64,000 nucleotides of DNA from Loxodes magnus. Its lineage: Eukaryota; Ciliophora; Karyorelictea; Loxodida; Loxodidae. The position numbers and the translations under genes are program-made. The stretch lies in assembly GCA_946699065.1 (NCBI GenBank), contig CAMPDV010001815.1, positions 39,400-103,399 of the forward strand. The letters run 5' to 3'. The notes beneath the pieces were generated by a model. It saw nothing but the letters and a program-made list of their open reading frames with translations. It did not search any database and was not told the origin of the DNA. Shown piece by piece: positions 18,950 to 31,400 of the stretch (the first letter of the stretch is position 1; each line of letters starts with the position of its first letter).

Positions 18950-21675
18950 TGTTTCTTTGATAATTATATGGTAAAGCTAAATCTAAATAGATTTTAAAAA
19001 TAAAGTTTCTCTTTTAATAGCCTACCTTATTATTTAAAGTAATAAACTATTTATCCTTAAATTATTCATAATTTAGACTTTTATTCTTTGCTAATATTTT
19101 AAGTTAAAATTTATGTTTTAGTATTAAAATAATTGAAGTCTACATAAAATTAGTTATTCTACAAGAGAAAATTCAATTAGCGAAGTTTAAAAAATCTAAA
19201 AAGTAATAAGACTAAAATATGAAAAATTAAATAAAGCATTTTGCATAAAAATATAAATAATATTTCTGACACAAATCATTTAGCAAGAAAATTATAAAAA
19301 ATTTCATAAAAATTGAGTCGAAGAAAAATTAAAATTTTGGAGAATCTCATGTAAAGTAATTTGTTCAAATCCATTAATGGTATCTTTATTTCTTAATATC
19401 AGATAAAAATAGTATTTAGCAGCTATTTAAAGATAGAAGTAGAAAGTAAGTTTGCTTTCCAAGGAATTTGAATTTTTAAAAATGTAGGGATATCCTTGAA
19501 GTAAAAAATAATGTAAATTTTAGAATAAAATGATCTAAAAATAATTTATTTAAGATGAAATTCTTATAAATATTCTATTAAATTAAAATTATAGCAAAAA
19601 ATAATAGATTTAATTTATTGAAGAATACTTTCAAATTTAGTGAAAACAAACTATGATAAGTATAATGCTTTATGAGAAAAAATAAATTTAAATTAATAAA
19701 TTAATATATTTAAAAATAATTGAACAATATTTATATTACTTAGAATATAAATAAAGCAAAAGATAGAAAAATAAATCTATGAAAGAAAAAGATATATAAC
19801 TTATAAATTGATTACTAAATAAAATTAAAAAATTGATAATAAAACATATAAAATAATTATTTTAGACAAAGCAATTTTAAATGAATAGATAAAGAAAAAT
19901 AATATACAGAAATAGTTTATTTAATAAAATTTTATTAAGAATTAATTTTAAATGATTGAAGTTTAACAATTTAATATTAGCTATTTCCTTTTTTAATATT
20001 AAAGCAAATTTTATTTTATTTTTCATTTATTATTTATTAAAAAAGAAAGCTAATTATAACAGTTATTTTAGTTGGAATTGTAAGAAATTTATTTAGTAGT
20101 CAATGTAAGAACAATCTAGATTATTTCAAAAACTCTTAGATAATAAATTTACAGGTAAGTTTATTAGAAAAATTCCATAAGAGATCATAGAAATGTATTT
20201 AAGACAAAATTATTGTTTATTTATACATTTTTAAATAAAGAAAGTTAGAACTATAATAAAATATTTTTATAATTAATAACTTATTATATTTTTTATTTAA
20301 AAATGAGATAATATAAATTCTAAATCTAATTATATTTCTAAAATTACTAATTTTCTAGAATTATATTTTTAAGATTTTGAATTATTCTAAACATACAAAA
20401 TATATTAAAAAAAGATAGGAAATTTAATTATGGATAGCTACTAATTATAAGGAAACTTTATTTTTTTCATTATTTTTTGATAAAATTAAAGTATAAGCTT
20501 TCTATAGAAGCATTTAAGCGAAACTTTTAGCAATTCTTTTATAAAATAAATTAGATTTTAGTTTATAGGACATAAAGTTTTATTTCTAAAGCTTTTATCA
20601 TAGATTTTTAAAACTTAGTTTAAATAAGTTTTATTAATTAATTCTAAGCTTTACTTATGTCTACTTTTCAAAATCTTTTAAATCATCAAACTTAAACTTT
20701 TAATGATTAAATACTCAAATTTAATAATATTTATTAGATTTGAATCATAGAGAGAAATATTTCATATCTTTAAGCTTAAAAATATATTATAATAAACCTA
20801 ATTCTGATTTAAGGACTTAGCATTAAATAATAATTATATAGCTAAGACTAAGAATAGATTTGTCTGCTTATACTAAAATTTTAATTTTTGTTGTTTTCTC
20901 TTAAAATTTAAGAATAAGAAAATGATTAAAAAAAGTAAAAAAACAAATCTAAATAAGTAATAAAGATAAATAAAATGTTTCTATGTTTTAGCTTTAAATA
21001 AAATAAGCCTAATCTTTATGTATAGAGTTAAGATAAATTGAAAGAAAATTGTTATTAAACAAATATAATTTATTCTAATAAAGTTAGATCTTACTAGTCT
21101 TTTAACTTTGAGATAAAATTAATTTAAGATTTAGAGTTTCTGAAGTTAGAAATTTTATTAATTTAATAAAATTATAAATGCAAAACAAAAAAATTAGATT
21201 AGTAATGAAGTAAACTAGCCATATCTATAGTTGTTTTAAAGAATAAAAATATTAATTCAAAATATTAAGTAGAAACAGTCCTATAGTTACTTATATGTAT
21301 TAGTAAGATATAACCAACTATATTATAAAATTTTTTAATCTCTTTTTTAGATTTTTAAGTTATTTCAATTTATATAATTAGCAGTTATTTTAAAATAATG
21401 ATGTATTTAACTCTTGATTAAGACTCTATTTAATATACAAGCTTATTAGATTAAATGATTTCTAAAATCTATTAAATATTAATGGTTTTGGTACTTTTAG
21501 TAATTAATCTTTGAGCAATAAATAATTTTATTTAAATTTAGGTTAATTATCTATTTACTAAGAAAACTACATTATAAATTTCCTATTTAATTATTTAAGT
21601 CTGCAAGTAATTTATCTTTAATATCTATATTTATATTAGTTCTTTTTGGATGCTAAGTTAAATTAATTAGCTTCA
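18950..21675. other. AT-rich unique region
   Basis: About 2.7 kb of A/T-rich DNA. Minus-strand frames here give long strings of Ile, Lys, Leu, Asn, Phe and Gln, which is what random A/T sequence yields under this code, so I make no gene call. Confidence 0.5.
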
Positions 21676-22471
21676 ATGATACGCAGAAATAACTCTACTT
21701 ATTTAAAGAATAATAGATATAATAAGTTTTGCATAGAAGAAATTAAAGCACAAAAATTACTAGAATTAAAGAAAAGTAGATGACAGATATTCAAGAAGGA
21801 AAAGCTATTAAATAAAAAATTGATTCTAAAATGAAGATGCTTAATTTTAATCGTATTAGCAACTAACTATATAATAAAGATTTTAGATTTCTCATTAAAA
21901 AATCTTAAATAATTTTATTTTCCTAGATTGACTAAAGAAATTTCAAAGGGGACAGTATAAAAATTTTATGTAACTACATAACTCAAAGGATTGAATAGAA
22001 ACTTATTTCTAAGAACATAAGATCCAACACTACCATTTGTTAACTAAAAATAAAAGCCAAGCATAAGAAAAATATTTTGAATTTAAAATTTGGTATAAAC
22101 AAGAAAAAAGTCATAATAAATGTTCTTTAATTTGATTTTCAAGCTCAAAGATTGCTGGATTTATTGATGAGAAACTGCAAGTAAGTAAATCTTAAATTAA
22201 AACGTGAAAAGAACGATGTTTGCATAAAGAATCAAATATCTCTTAAGAAATTATATACTTTAAAAGAATAAAAAATTGAAGAGTTATAAAATCTGAAATA
22301 ATCAAACATTTTTATTTTACTAGGAAAAAAATAGCAAAATAATATAAAGAGTTATAACAAATTATAATCAGGTCATTTAATTAATAATACATGCATTGCT
22401 TTTAAGGTAAGCAAAATTTAATAAGAGCCTCTAAATTTAAATAAATCTAAATTTATAGAGAAGAAACTTGA
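21676..22471 (+). CDS. Possible two-intron gene, unknown product
   Basis: ATG at 21,676 (MIRRNNSTYLKNNRYNKFCI) leads to TGA at 22,469-22,471. Removing a 20-nt GT..AG candidate intron (21,776-21,795, GTAGATGACAGATATTCAAG) and a 23-nt one (22,039-22,061) joins three frames. The result is SKMKMLNFNRISNQLYNKDF, then EKYFEFKIWYKQEKSHNKCS and SSSKIAGFIDEKLQ. The TGA end and tiny introns fit the rest of the window. The evidence is compositional only; a decayed gene would look similar. Confidence 0.35.
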
Positions 22472-23713
22472 TAAAAATTTAATGTTTTAATTATTTTATT
22501 TTCCATATAAATATTTATTAGATAAAAAATGAGAAAAAGACTTAAAGTATAAATTCCATGTTTTTATTATTATTTCATAAAAATTTTCGTTTAAAATATT
22601 TTTTTCTTATAAATTTTTTCTCGTCTTTACTATTACTTACGATTTACATTTTTAAAGTGATTTTTTTTTATTTATTTTTTAATTTTTTTAACTCTTTTGT
22701 AGAAATATTATTAAAATTTTTTTTTTAGATTGGTTTTACTAAAATGTATTTATTTTATTTTATTAAATGAAATATAATATAAAATTATAAATGCTTTAAA
22801 TTTTTCATCGAGTTTAACAGGTTTAAATTTTTATCATTTTTTTTATTTTTAAAACGAATAAATAAAGAAAATATTTAATATAATAGAAAAAATTAATTTT
22901 AGTTTAATAAAAGATATATTCAACTTAAAGAAAAATATACGCAGGAAAAGATTAATTTAAGATATTAAGAAAGAAGAAAAAGTAATTTGATATAAATTTA
23001 ATCTAAAGCACGGTCTTCATAAAATTTCTTTATAATCCTACTTTTAAGCTTGATGCTAATTATAAAAAAATATAAAATCAAGAAATTTGAAAGAAATTCT
23101 AAACATTCTTTAAACCTTTTTAAATAATAAAATGCACTTTTATTGTATAATCTTTGAGAGAAAAGTTTAAAAATATAAAATTTGTATCTAAAAATAAAAA
23201 AAAATCGAAATATTGAATGAAAAACATTAAAAATTAGAATCTTAAATAAAAAGTTAGAGATACTATTGAATAATAAGTCTCTTATTTATAATAAAAAATA
23301 AAATATATTTAATTAATGGAAAAAGTTATTTTATATTCATCAAGTTAAAACTTAAAACTTCATTAATTTTTTATGAAATAATTTTTGTGAAGAAATGATA
23401 GAACATTTTTTTACTCTCTTTTGCAATATCTAGACTGTTCCTAAATTTTTTTTTAATAATCTGAAGTCTGTTTAATGAGAAATGAACGTCTTAAAAAAAA
23501 TCAAAATAATCCAATATGTTAAGAAATTATTTTTAGATTTTTTATATTTACTCCTTCTTAAATGTAATAGTTTAATAACTTCTGAATAAATGTGATAAAA
23601 TTTCACTATAATTTCTTTTAATGAAGAAGAGAAAACTAATAATGATATAATTAGCATCTAAAAAATTAAGAAAAAATTATCAAAAATATATCAATAGAGA
23701 ATAGAATCAAGAT
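22472..23713. other. AT-rich spacer
   Basis: About 1.2 kb of extremely A/T-rich DNA with long T and A runs (for example near 22,660-22,740). Nothing supportable. Confidence 0.6.
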
Positions 23714-24090
23714 ATGAGTCATAAATAGTCATCCAAATACTTGAAAAAACTCACCCACGAAGTAAAGAAAAGAAAAAATGCCTAAAGTGAAATAATCAAA
23801 AATCTGGGCTTAAAATAAAAATACTAAAAAACGAAAATTTACGGTAATGGTACTTGAAAACTAAGAAAGTAAACAAAATTTAGAACAAGATTCAAATTAA
23901 TCTATTAGAATAAAGCTAAAGTGCTACATGATTATAATTTTGAAAATTTTTAAATTCCAATTAACTCCTAACTATGGTTTAAGAAATTTTTCTGACAGTG
24001 AATGTGATAAATCGGATCTACTTTCGATGTCAATTGTAAAAACATTGTGTAAAAAATTGATATGGTAGCCTTTATGGTTTTAAAATATCA
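23714..24090 (+). CDS. Possible unknown ORF
   Basis: From ATG at 23,714 one frame gives MSHKQSSKYLKKLTHEVKKR and KTKIYGNGTWKLRKQTKF. Later another frame (PNYGLRNFSDSECDKSDLLS) looks better. Slightly higher GC than its flanks and a reasonable residue mix suggest coding or a relic. It abuts the decayed family 1 copy at 24,095. Confidence 0.25.
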
Positions 24091-24094
24091 GATA

Positions 24095-24500
24095 TATAAA
24101 TATGATTATAGAACGAGTAAAACCTCGATGGCGCTCAGTTCTTTCAATATTATTATTAAAAGAAAGTGTTCTCATACTTCTTGTTGCCACTTTTACTGTC
24201 CAATGAGTCACGTCAGCTTCTCCAAATGAGTGATCTGTTTATTAAAGATTATTCTTTAATCTTGAATTAAATACTCGAGTCTTCTTGAATAAGATCAAAA
24301 TAAGATTTAGTAATTAAGTTATTAGTTAGCCCGTCACTCAAATGTACATACTGCTAGCAAGGACCCTCAGGTAAGTTGGGGTTTTTCTTTAGAGTTTTTC
24401 CACCTTTCTCTGTGGTGGTATCTAGTGCGAGATTATTCGCAATACATTATACACTGCTCCAGATTACATACTAGTTCTCCTGACCGCGACCAATATCCAT
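24095..24500 (-). pseudogene. Decayed copy of dispersed ORF family 1
   Basis: Full-length relative of the intact ORF at 27,573-27,953. It still shows TDHSFGEADVTHWTVKVATR and the ALNLI..LFK region in other frames, but the starting ATG TCG is replaced (ATATTGG) and frames are broken. The conserved DNA block around CTCGCACTAGATACCAC is kept. Confidence 0.65.
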
Positions 24501-24908
24501 ATATTCCTTATAAAAGGGAGTAAATTCATAATTCTGATATTTTAAGTTTAAACTATTACTTATGCAGCTTTTGTTGGATCATTATTAACCGAAGTTTTTT
24601 TATTTACTTCTGTTAGTTTTATTCTGGTGGCTAAGCTCACATTTTTCTATTATTCTTACTAAAAATTTAATTTTATTCAAGGCTTTTGCAAAAGTTAAAA
24701 TAACAAAAAAATGTTTAAATTATATGAATTTTTGAAATAAATTTTTATGAAATTAGAAAAAAATACTATTAGTATACTAATTAAACTTAATAGTTTTCAA
24801 AATTGCTTAAGTGGTATAAATGATAAATATATCAAAATTAAGATAAAAAAATAAATAGAAAATAAGTATAAAATAATTATTAATTAATTATCTAAAGTTA
24901 TATAAAAA
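24501..24908. other. AT-rich spacer
   Basis: About 400 bases of A/T-rich DNA between a family 1 relic and the next small ORF. Nothing recognised. Confidence 0.5.
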
Positions 24909-25154
24909 ATGGAGAACAGATGGAAGGTGAATGTGAATCCCGTTGTTTGCAATCAAGTAAGCGGAGATGCGTAGTTAATACTGAACACCGACACTGTTTG
25001 GAAACTTTCAACTTCAAGGGCGAAATATTCCATTCTGATCTCATCCTTTCTTGCCTTTTTTGAGGAAAGGTAAGTATTATTTAGGTAGTATCGTAGAGAG
25101 AAACAAGAAATTTAACCATTCTGTAGGTCCATTAAAGCAGAAAGGAGAATCTAA
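24909..25154 (+). CDS. Unknown small protein with a candidate 15-nt intron
   Basis: ATG at 24,909 gives MENRWKVNVNPVVCNQVSGD, then AQLILNTDTVWKLSTSRAKY and SILISSFLAFFEER, ending KAERRI with TAA at 25,152-25,154. The stretch GTAAGTATTATTTAG (25,070-25,084) is a textbook 15-nt ciliate-like intron. Its removal keeps the frame (FEER joined to QYRRE), so splicing cannot be inferred from frame alone. No family recognised. Confidence 0.5.
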
Positions 25155-25157
25155 CTC

Positions 25158-25189
25158 AATTTAATTTAATTTAATTTAATTTAATTTAA
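25158..25189. repeat. Short tandem repeat (TTTAA)n
   Basis: About six tandem copies of TTTAA directly after the small ORF. The location just past the TAA supports that codon being the end of the gene. Confidence 0.8.
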
Positions 25190-25945
25190 AATATTCTTAA
25201 AAAATTAAATTATAAGCTTAAAAAAAATCAAAAAATAAAAGGCTAAAATTAAAAAAAAATTTAAATAATTAAAATTATTAATTTATATTAAATATTAAGA
25301 AATTAAAAATCTAGTAGAAGTTATAAAAAAATTAAGTTGAAACTATTAATATCATGTTAAGTTAATTTTAATAATAGAAATAAGTGAGTAAAGCATGTAA
25401 GATCATTACAAAAATTTTTGTTGCATCTTAATTAAAACTTTAAATTTCAAATCCTCTTTTACATTATCATTATGAAATGATTATTATTTTATGAATTAAA
25501 AATATTAATTATACTAATTATATTAGCATAATAATATATGTCTAATTAAACAAATTTTTATTAACATTCGAACAGAAATTTAGCAACTTAAATTTTTTAA
25601 TTTTGCTTAAATCACCATAAATATCCAAATCGTAAGAAAAACCAAAGTAAGTAAAAATTTTGTATGCAATATTAATAAAATAAATAGAATATTGCATAAA
25701 ATTTTATTTATTAAAGAGGTAATTTCTTAAATCACTTATATAAAAAATAATTTATTTATTTGCAAAAATAAATTCTAAGACTTTCTCTGGTTTAAATATA
25801 AATATAAGGACTTATTTAAGATATTTAGGTTTACACGATAGATTTGTATTTTTTTAATAACAATTTAATCTCAAAAAACTAACTTTAATAGAATAATTTA
25901 GTATAATATCAAAAATGTTATAATTAAATATTGAAAAAAAGGGGA
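25190..25945. other. AT-rich spacer
   Basis: About 750 bases of A/T-rich DNA without a supportable gene. Confidence 0.6.
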
Positions 25946-26221
25946 ATGGTACAAGCAGTTAAATTCAACTAATTATTTTGGTTAATTGTACCCTTTAATT
26001 TGTGTATGGTGGTGTGCTTTCTTAACTATTTTTGGAATTTGAGATTTAGATAAGGAGGTTTGGAGTTTAATATTTCGCAATATTTACAATGGATTGCAGA
26101 TTCGATGATGACTTGGCATTATCTACAAATTAGGCGGAGAAGATCAATTCTCAAGCATAGATTCTAGTGAGGTTATTATGTGTTGTATTTAAGCTTTCTT
26201 TATTTCGAATTTGGTTCTTAA
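25946..26221 (+). CDS. Unknown 91-residue protein with one or two hydrophobic segments
   Basis: ATG at 25,946 gives MVQAVKFNQLFWLIVPFNLC and a hydrophobic stretch through VVCFLNYFWNL (likely membrane segment, about residues 9-35). RFRQGGLEFNISQYLQWIAD and SMMTWHYLQIRRRRSILKHR follow. TAA at 26,219-26,221 is the presumed stop, where the sequence turns A/T-rich. GC content is clearly above the surroundings. No family recognised. Confidence 0.45.
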
Positions 26222-26283
26222 GCAAAATTAAAATTTTTATATTAATTTTAATATAAAATCTATAAATTAAAAAAAAAATTTAA

Positions 26284-26475
26284 ATAAAATTTCATTAAAA
26301 TTATTTACTAATGCTTCAAGGGTAAATTCATTAATTATATCCACCACTTCAAGACCGAAAAATCTTACATAAGCATTCCCTCCAAGATCTTTGATCCACC
26401 TAGTAATCTATCTAAAATTAGAAATAAAATCAGATAATTCAAAATCTTACTCTCGCTGTTCTTTAATCGTACAAA
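26284..26475 (-). CDS. Fragment of an unknown protein
   Basis: About 60 codons of well-balanced protein: QREQDFELSDFISNFRQITR, then WIKDLGGNAYVRFFGLEVVD and IINEFTLEALVNNFNEI. No ATG or stop can be placed, so this is an exon or a gene fragment. Its residue mix is too rich in Gly, Asp, Glu and Val to be chance in this A/T background. Confidence 0.45.
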
Positions 26476-26905
26476 AATATTATATTTTAGTTATTATATA
26501 ATCACTTGAGATTTTTATTAAATTTTTAATCTATTATTAACTTTAATAGACACTTTATTCTATAAATATTAAGCTAGAATACTGGATTTCAGATTTTTTA
26601 TTGACTAAAAAAAAATATTTAGAATTTTTATTTAAGTAGCATGAAATATAATCTTTTTGCTTTTAACAAAAAGAATTAAATTATAAAAAAGCTATAATTT
26701 TTGTTCCTTTCAATTATAAACAGTTTAATTTTATTATTTTCCAGTTCGCCATTCGTAATTTTTTACATACTTTGCTTATTTTTACCTCAGTTAAAACAGT
26801 TATTTCATTAATGACTATAAAATAAATTTAACAATCTTTCTTTAAGATTTCAAAATTTAGCATAACTTCCACACAAAAAAAAATAAGAAAGAAAGTTATA
26901 GAGAA
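26476..26905. other. AT-rich spacer
   Basis: A/T-rich DNA with no coding signal seen. Confidence 0.5.
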
Positions 26906-27207
26906 TTATTTAATTATATAATATAATTTAAAAGATTGTGGGAGCTGAGATTGACCTTCTTGACTAAACTTTCTGGCTAGGAAAAAGTCCCTGTCTTGTT
27001 GCTGAGAAATTCTTTGGTCAGAGTCATTTTCTAAAGGGAACGCTGTCTTAGAGATTATCCGTTCTTGGTAGGAACTTAAAACCTGGCTGTTCATAGCGAT
27101 GGAGCTCTCTAGTAGCTGTTGTCTGTCACACAACAGGATTTCCTCGGTATTCTTAAAAAAGAGAACGTCTGGTTGTATAACTGGAAAGAAGTTTCCGGTC
27201 CCAAAAA
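26906..27207 (-). CDS. Dispersed ORF family 2, best-preserved member
   Basis: Open even in the standard code over about 75 codons. The frame extends upstream as GTGNFFPVIQPDVLFFKNTE, then LLCDRQQLLESSIAMNSQVL, SSYQERIISKTAFPLENDSD and a Gln/Arg-rich end. It ends at TAA 26,906-26,908. No ATG is in frame upstream, so it may be an exon. Related decayed islands are at 10,071 and 40,645. Function unknown; multicopy and dispersed, so possibly part of a mobile element. Confidence 0.5.
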
Positions 27208-27572
27208 TTCTTATATTTAAAATGAGATAAATAACAAAAATAAAATTTTAAATAATTAAATTAATATTAACTATAAGAAACTTTTAAATGGAAAAAAGAA
27301 TAAGCAATCATTTAAATGTTTATCAAAATTAAAATTAAAAATATAAATTAATTGAAAAGATTACATCCATAATCTAAAATATATTCTTTACTAAATTTAA
27401 GTTTGAAAAAATTAAAAATTTTTAATTTTAATTTTTAAATTTTTATTGAAAATAAGTTGCTAAAAAAAGGAAATTTATTTTTAGATAAATTATATTAATA
27501 TAAAAAATAGCAAATTAAGTTTTCAGAAATTTCAAATTAATTTCAGAGTTAATATATTATAAATAAATATGA
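27208..27572. other. AT-rich spacer
   Basis: A/T-rich sequence between two dispersed ORF families. Nothing recognised. Confidence 0.5.
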
Positions 27573-27953
27573 TTATAAAGCGCGTTGTACCTCGTTAGCG
27601 CGCATAGTATTTTTATTTAAAAACTTTCTCATACCTCTTTTTGCCCATCTAGCCTTCCAATAAGTCACATCAGATTGAACAAATGGGAAATCTCTATTTA
27701 TTTTAAATTATTCATGATTCTTGAACCAAATGTCTAGCCTTCTTGAAAAAGATCCAAATAAGAATTAGTTATTGAGTCATTACTAGCCAGTCAATCAAAC
27801 TTTCATACTGCTAGCATGAACCTGTGGCAAGTTAGACTTGTCTCTTCCAAGTTTGTCAACCCTTCCCCGTGGTTGCATCTAGTGCGAGATTTCTCGCAAT
27901 GCATCATACACTGCACCGGATTACCTACTAATTCTTCTTACCTCAGCCGACAT
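27573..27953 (-). CDS. Dispersed ORF family 1, intact member, 126 residues
   Basis: ATG at 27,953 opens MSAEVRRISRQSGAVYDALR and one frame runs unbroken: HQMQPRGRVDKLGRDKSNLP, VHASSMKVWLTGQQWLNNQF, FPFVQSDVTYWKARWAKRGM and EVQRAL. TGA is Trp in KVWLTG and QQWLN. TAA at 27,573-27,575 is the likely stop; a TGA follows at 27,543. Three decayed relatives in the window (24,095, 49,005, 60,413) align over the full length, which shows where the protein begins and ends. The basic, Trp-containing composition suggests nucleic-acid binding, but no family is recognised. The DNA also has short self-complementary parts (GCGAGAAATCTCGC). Confidence 0.6.
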
Positions 27954-28487
27954 CCATATTTTTAAAGCCTTGCTTGATAGAATTTTTATTGTGGGTATTT
28001 GTTGTTTGAATGATTTAATTAATTAAATTTATCTATCATCTAAGAAATTATCTAAAACAATACTTATTTATTTTTGTTCACATTTTTTAGGTAAATTAAA
28101 AGAAGTTAAAATGGATAGATTAAAAAATTAAAATTATTATTAAATTTGACTTAAATTTTTGTATAAAGTAAGTAAGCAAAGTAAAGAGAACATTAAAAAA
28201 AGAGAGACAATCATGAAAAAATTAAAAAAAAATTCGATGAGACTTGAGTATCAATAAAAATACCAAAAGGCAAACTTTTAATTAATTAATATTATTATCA
28301 ATATAAGAATATTAAAAGATGCATACATATATAAAATTAATTTTATAACTACTATTTTAAATATATTTATATCAGTATCACAAATATTTAATATTTAGGA
28401 TTTAAAAAATTTACTAATATTAATATTAATTTAAATATGATTTAATAAAATATCTATCAATATAATAATTTTTGCTTTTAAATTTAA
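27954..28487. other. AT-rich spacer
   Basis: About 530 bases, A/T-rich, downstream of the NACHT gene's TGA. Nothing recognised. Confidence 0.6.
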
Positions 28488-31400
28488 TCATAATTGTTTT
28501 CCTTCTACACAGATATCACAGTAAGCAACATTGTCGAAAATGTCGTAATAAAATTTTCTATATTTAAAGTTTTCTTTACACTAGAAGCATTTTATCTTAT
28601 TTTCTTAAATGTTTATTCCATTCTATTTCATTGCTTTTAGAGCTAAATTTGCAGGCACTTTTTTTCCTGTTAACCATCTATTAGGTTAGTGATACATACA
28701 AAACCGGATATTACATTCATAGCAGTTTCAATGCAGACCATTATTTTTAGAAGAGCATACATAGCATTTAATTTCTTCGTTTGATTCACTTTCCTTAATT
28801 TTTAACTTCAAGGAATGTTGCTGCTCACATTTATTGTAACTAGGATATTAATTATTTGCTCTAAATTTTTTCGATTCTATCAGATCAAATTTACTCTAAT
28901 CAAGACCTTTAACTATTCCATATGAGCTATTGAAATTAAATCATCCATTAGATCCAAGGCTTATTTTTAATTTAAATTCATTATTCTCAACTTTAAATAT
29001 CCAAGCTGGTAGATTCTTATAGCCATATAAATATTTGTTATCTATATCTCATTTCAAATTCTTATATAAAGAAGTACCAAAAAATATAAAATCAGAGAAG
29101 TTAGTAAATTTCCAGTCATTTAAATGTTTACTCTTTTATTCTGATTTCAAGTTTAAATACTGAGCTAAATCAATAATTTGAACACTCTTGAATTTTTAAA
29201 ATTAAATCCAGAAAGCAGTAGTAAATGAGTTTAATCTATGACTTTTATGAATCCTAAATAATCGTTAATATCATCTGTATAAAAGTGTTCTAATGCATCT
29301 ATTTGCTATACTACTAGTTAATCTTCTTCTATATATATAAAATATTTATCAGTTAAGTCAAATGATCATGTATTTTCTATCTGTTTAGACTTATTTATGA
29401 AAGTTTTCTAGGTAGTAAAAGTTAATTATGATGTATCGTGCTTAAAGTCTTGATAATCAACTTAGTTAAATTCGAGAAAAAGTTTGTTATCTTACATTTC
29501 CTATTTGATTATGCCTAAAAAATAATTTTCCTTGTAAAACACTAAATTGTTTATAAAGAAAGGGTTCTCATCTAAAATTATTTTATTTAGAAATGGCCAC
29601 CAACGAAAAATATATCCATTAATTTAATCATTTCCCTTTTAATAGAAAAAGACAATAACATTTTCCTGCTTTAAAATTTTAAAATTGCCTATTATGTTAT
29701 TCTAAAACTTGACTCCTGGATTATGTGTTTGGTTAAATCTCAGGTGATGTACTTTGTAGTTTTCACCGTTGATATAGAAAATATCGTATTGACTTATTAT
29801 GATGAGATCTTATTTCATAAATTAAAGAAAAAGTCCTTCGTTAGAATCATTTCTTATTTCTAAATTAGTTTAAGCTTACATTGTACCGTTCTTTCTCATA
29901 ATTCACATTCTTAAAATTATTCTTTCTTTTATTACTCTTTGCTTGCAAAAAGCTATCAACTCTAAATTATCTGAAATAGTGTAAATAGGTCATTCTTTCC
30001 TGATGACTGAATGTAACTATGTAAGTTCGGATTAAGAGCTTAAGAGAAGTTTTTCTAAGTTTATCATTCTTATTTATTTATCGTATTCAGCTATGATTCA
30101 TATAAATTTTTCTTCGCTGTTCACTCAGTTAAAAGATCCCATCACTTAGAATAATAAATTTCCATTCTAGATATCAATAACAGACAAGTTCAATATATTC
30201 GTAGTAATTAGCCACTTGGTGTTATTTTTTACAGGTGCTTAATCGTCTAAGTAAACTTCTACTATTTCATTCTTTTCCAAATCATGAATTCTTATAAAAT
30301 AATAGTGAAAAACTGCTAGTTTCTATTTATTTAATTGTTTGATGTATAAAATATTTCCTTCGTCAATGGATTTCATCGATTCAAGATTAATCAATGAACG
30401 TTTTTATTTTTGTCCTATGTCAATTAGAATTAACTTTTTTTATGCAATAATTCCATAAAAAAGAATTTTACCCTCTTTATAAACTTCCACATTAATCAGC
30501 TCCTCGGTTTCATTCAGATCTAAATCTATATGTAGAAGCTTTAATTTACCTTCTCTAAGCATGTGATCAAAAACCAGCAGACTTCCTTCATTTTCTTCTA
30601 AACAACTATTATAAAATATTTTATCTCTTTTGTAAACTTATATTTTATCTCAATCCATTCATTACTTTATCAAACTCTAAGTGGCAACCTAAGTTATTTC
30701 AGTTTTTATTTATTTTCATCTGAATTCGTTAAAATTATCTCCATAATATTCCAAAATACTAAACTAATTTTAGTTATACGCACATAGCACTATTACATAC
30801 AATTATTAGTTCTTTTCTAAAATTCTTGCTCCTTAAATTTTTATGTACTATTTCAAATTTTACTCTTTAGATAAAATTTCTTTTAATATGTAGTTTCCTT
30901 CTTATTCTTGTTTTTAAAGCTACTAAATTTTTAATATATTTTCATCGTAGTTTTTTGAAACTACAGTTGCAATATCATTATGAACTTTGAAATCTTCTAT
31001 GAATCTTAGTCAGTGAATAGTAATTTAGTCTTTAGTGTTAAAAGTACTACCTTAAAAGTCTATTTAATCGAAGTTACATTCACGGAAATAAGTACATTAT
31101 ATTTTACATTTTCTTATCTTGCTTGAGCTTAAATTACACCTAACAAATACTCCATTTCTTAAATCCGCATTTTCAATTCTAAGATTATCGAAATCTTAGT
31201 CGATGAACTAGTAACCTGCTTTAATAAGAATAGTTAGGGCATTAGAAGAAGCTACTTTTTATAATGGGTAAAGTTTGGAGCTTTTAATAATACTCACCAA
31301 TTACTTTATTAGGTCTTCATATTCAACTCCTGTTTTTGTTTAAATTAGTCCAACACAAAAATCAATTACTGCTGGTTGCTCACAGATTTATATCTGGTTG

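Noticed and set aside
19900-21000. Very long open minus-strand frame
   Set aside because: With all stop codons sense, random A/T DNA is open everywhere; residues are almost only Ile, Lys, Leu, Asn, Phe, Tyr and Gln, with no motif and no second copy for comparison.
27573-27953. tRNA-like, SRP-like or SINE RNA
   Set aside because: I first took these GC-richer, dispersed islands for polymerase III RNA elements, but no A/B box pair or known RNA core was convincing, and a continuous 126-codon frame from ATG explains the copy.
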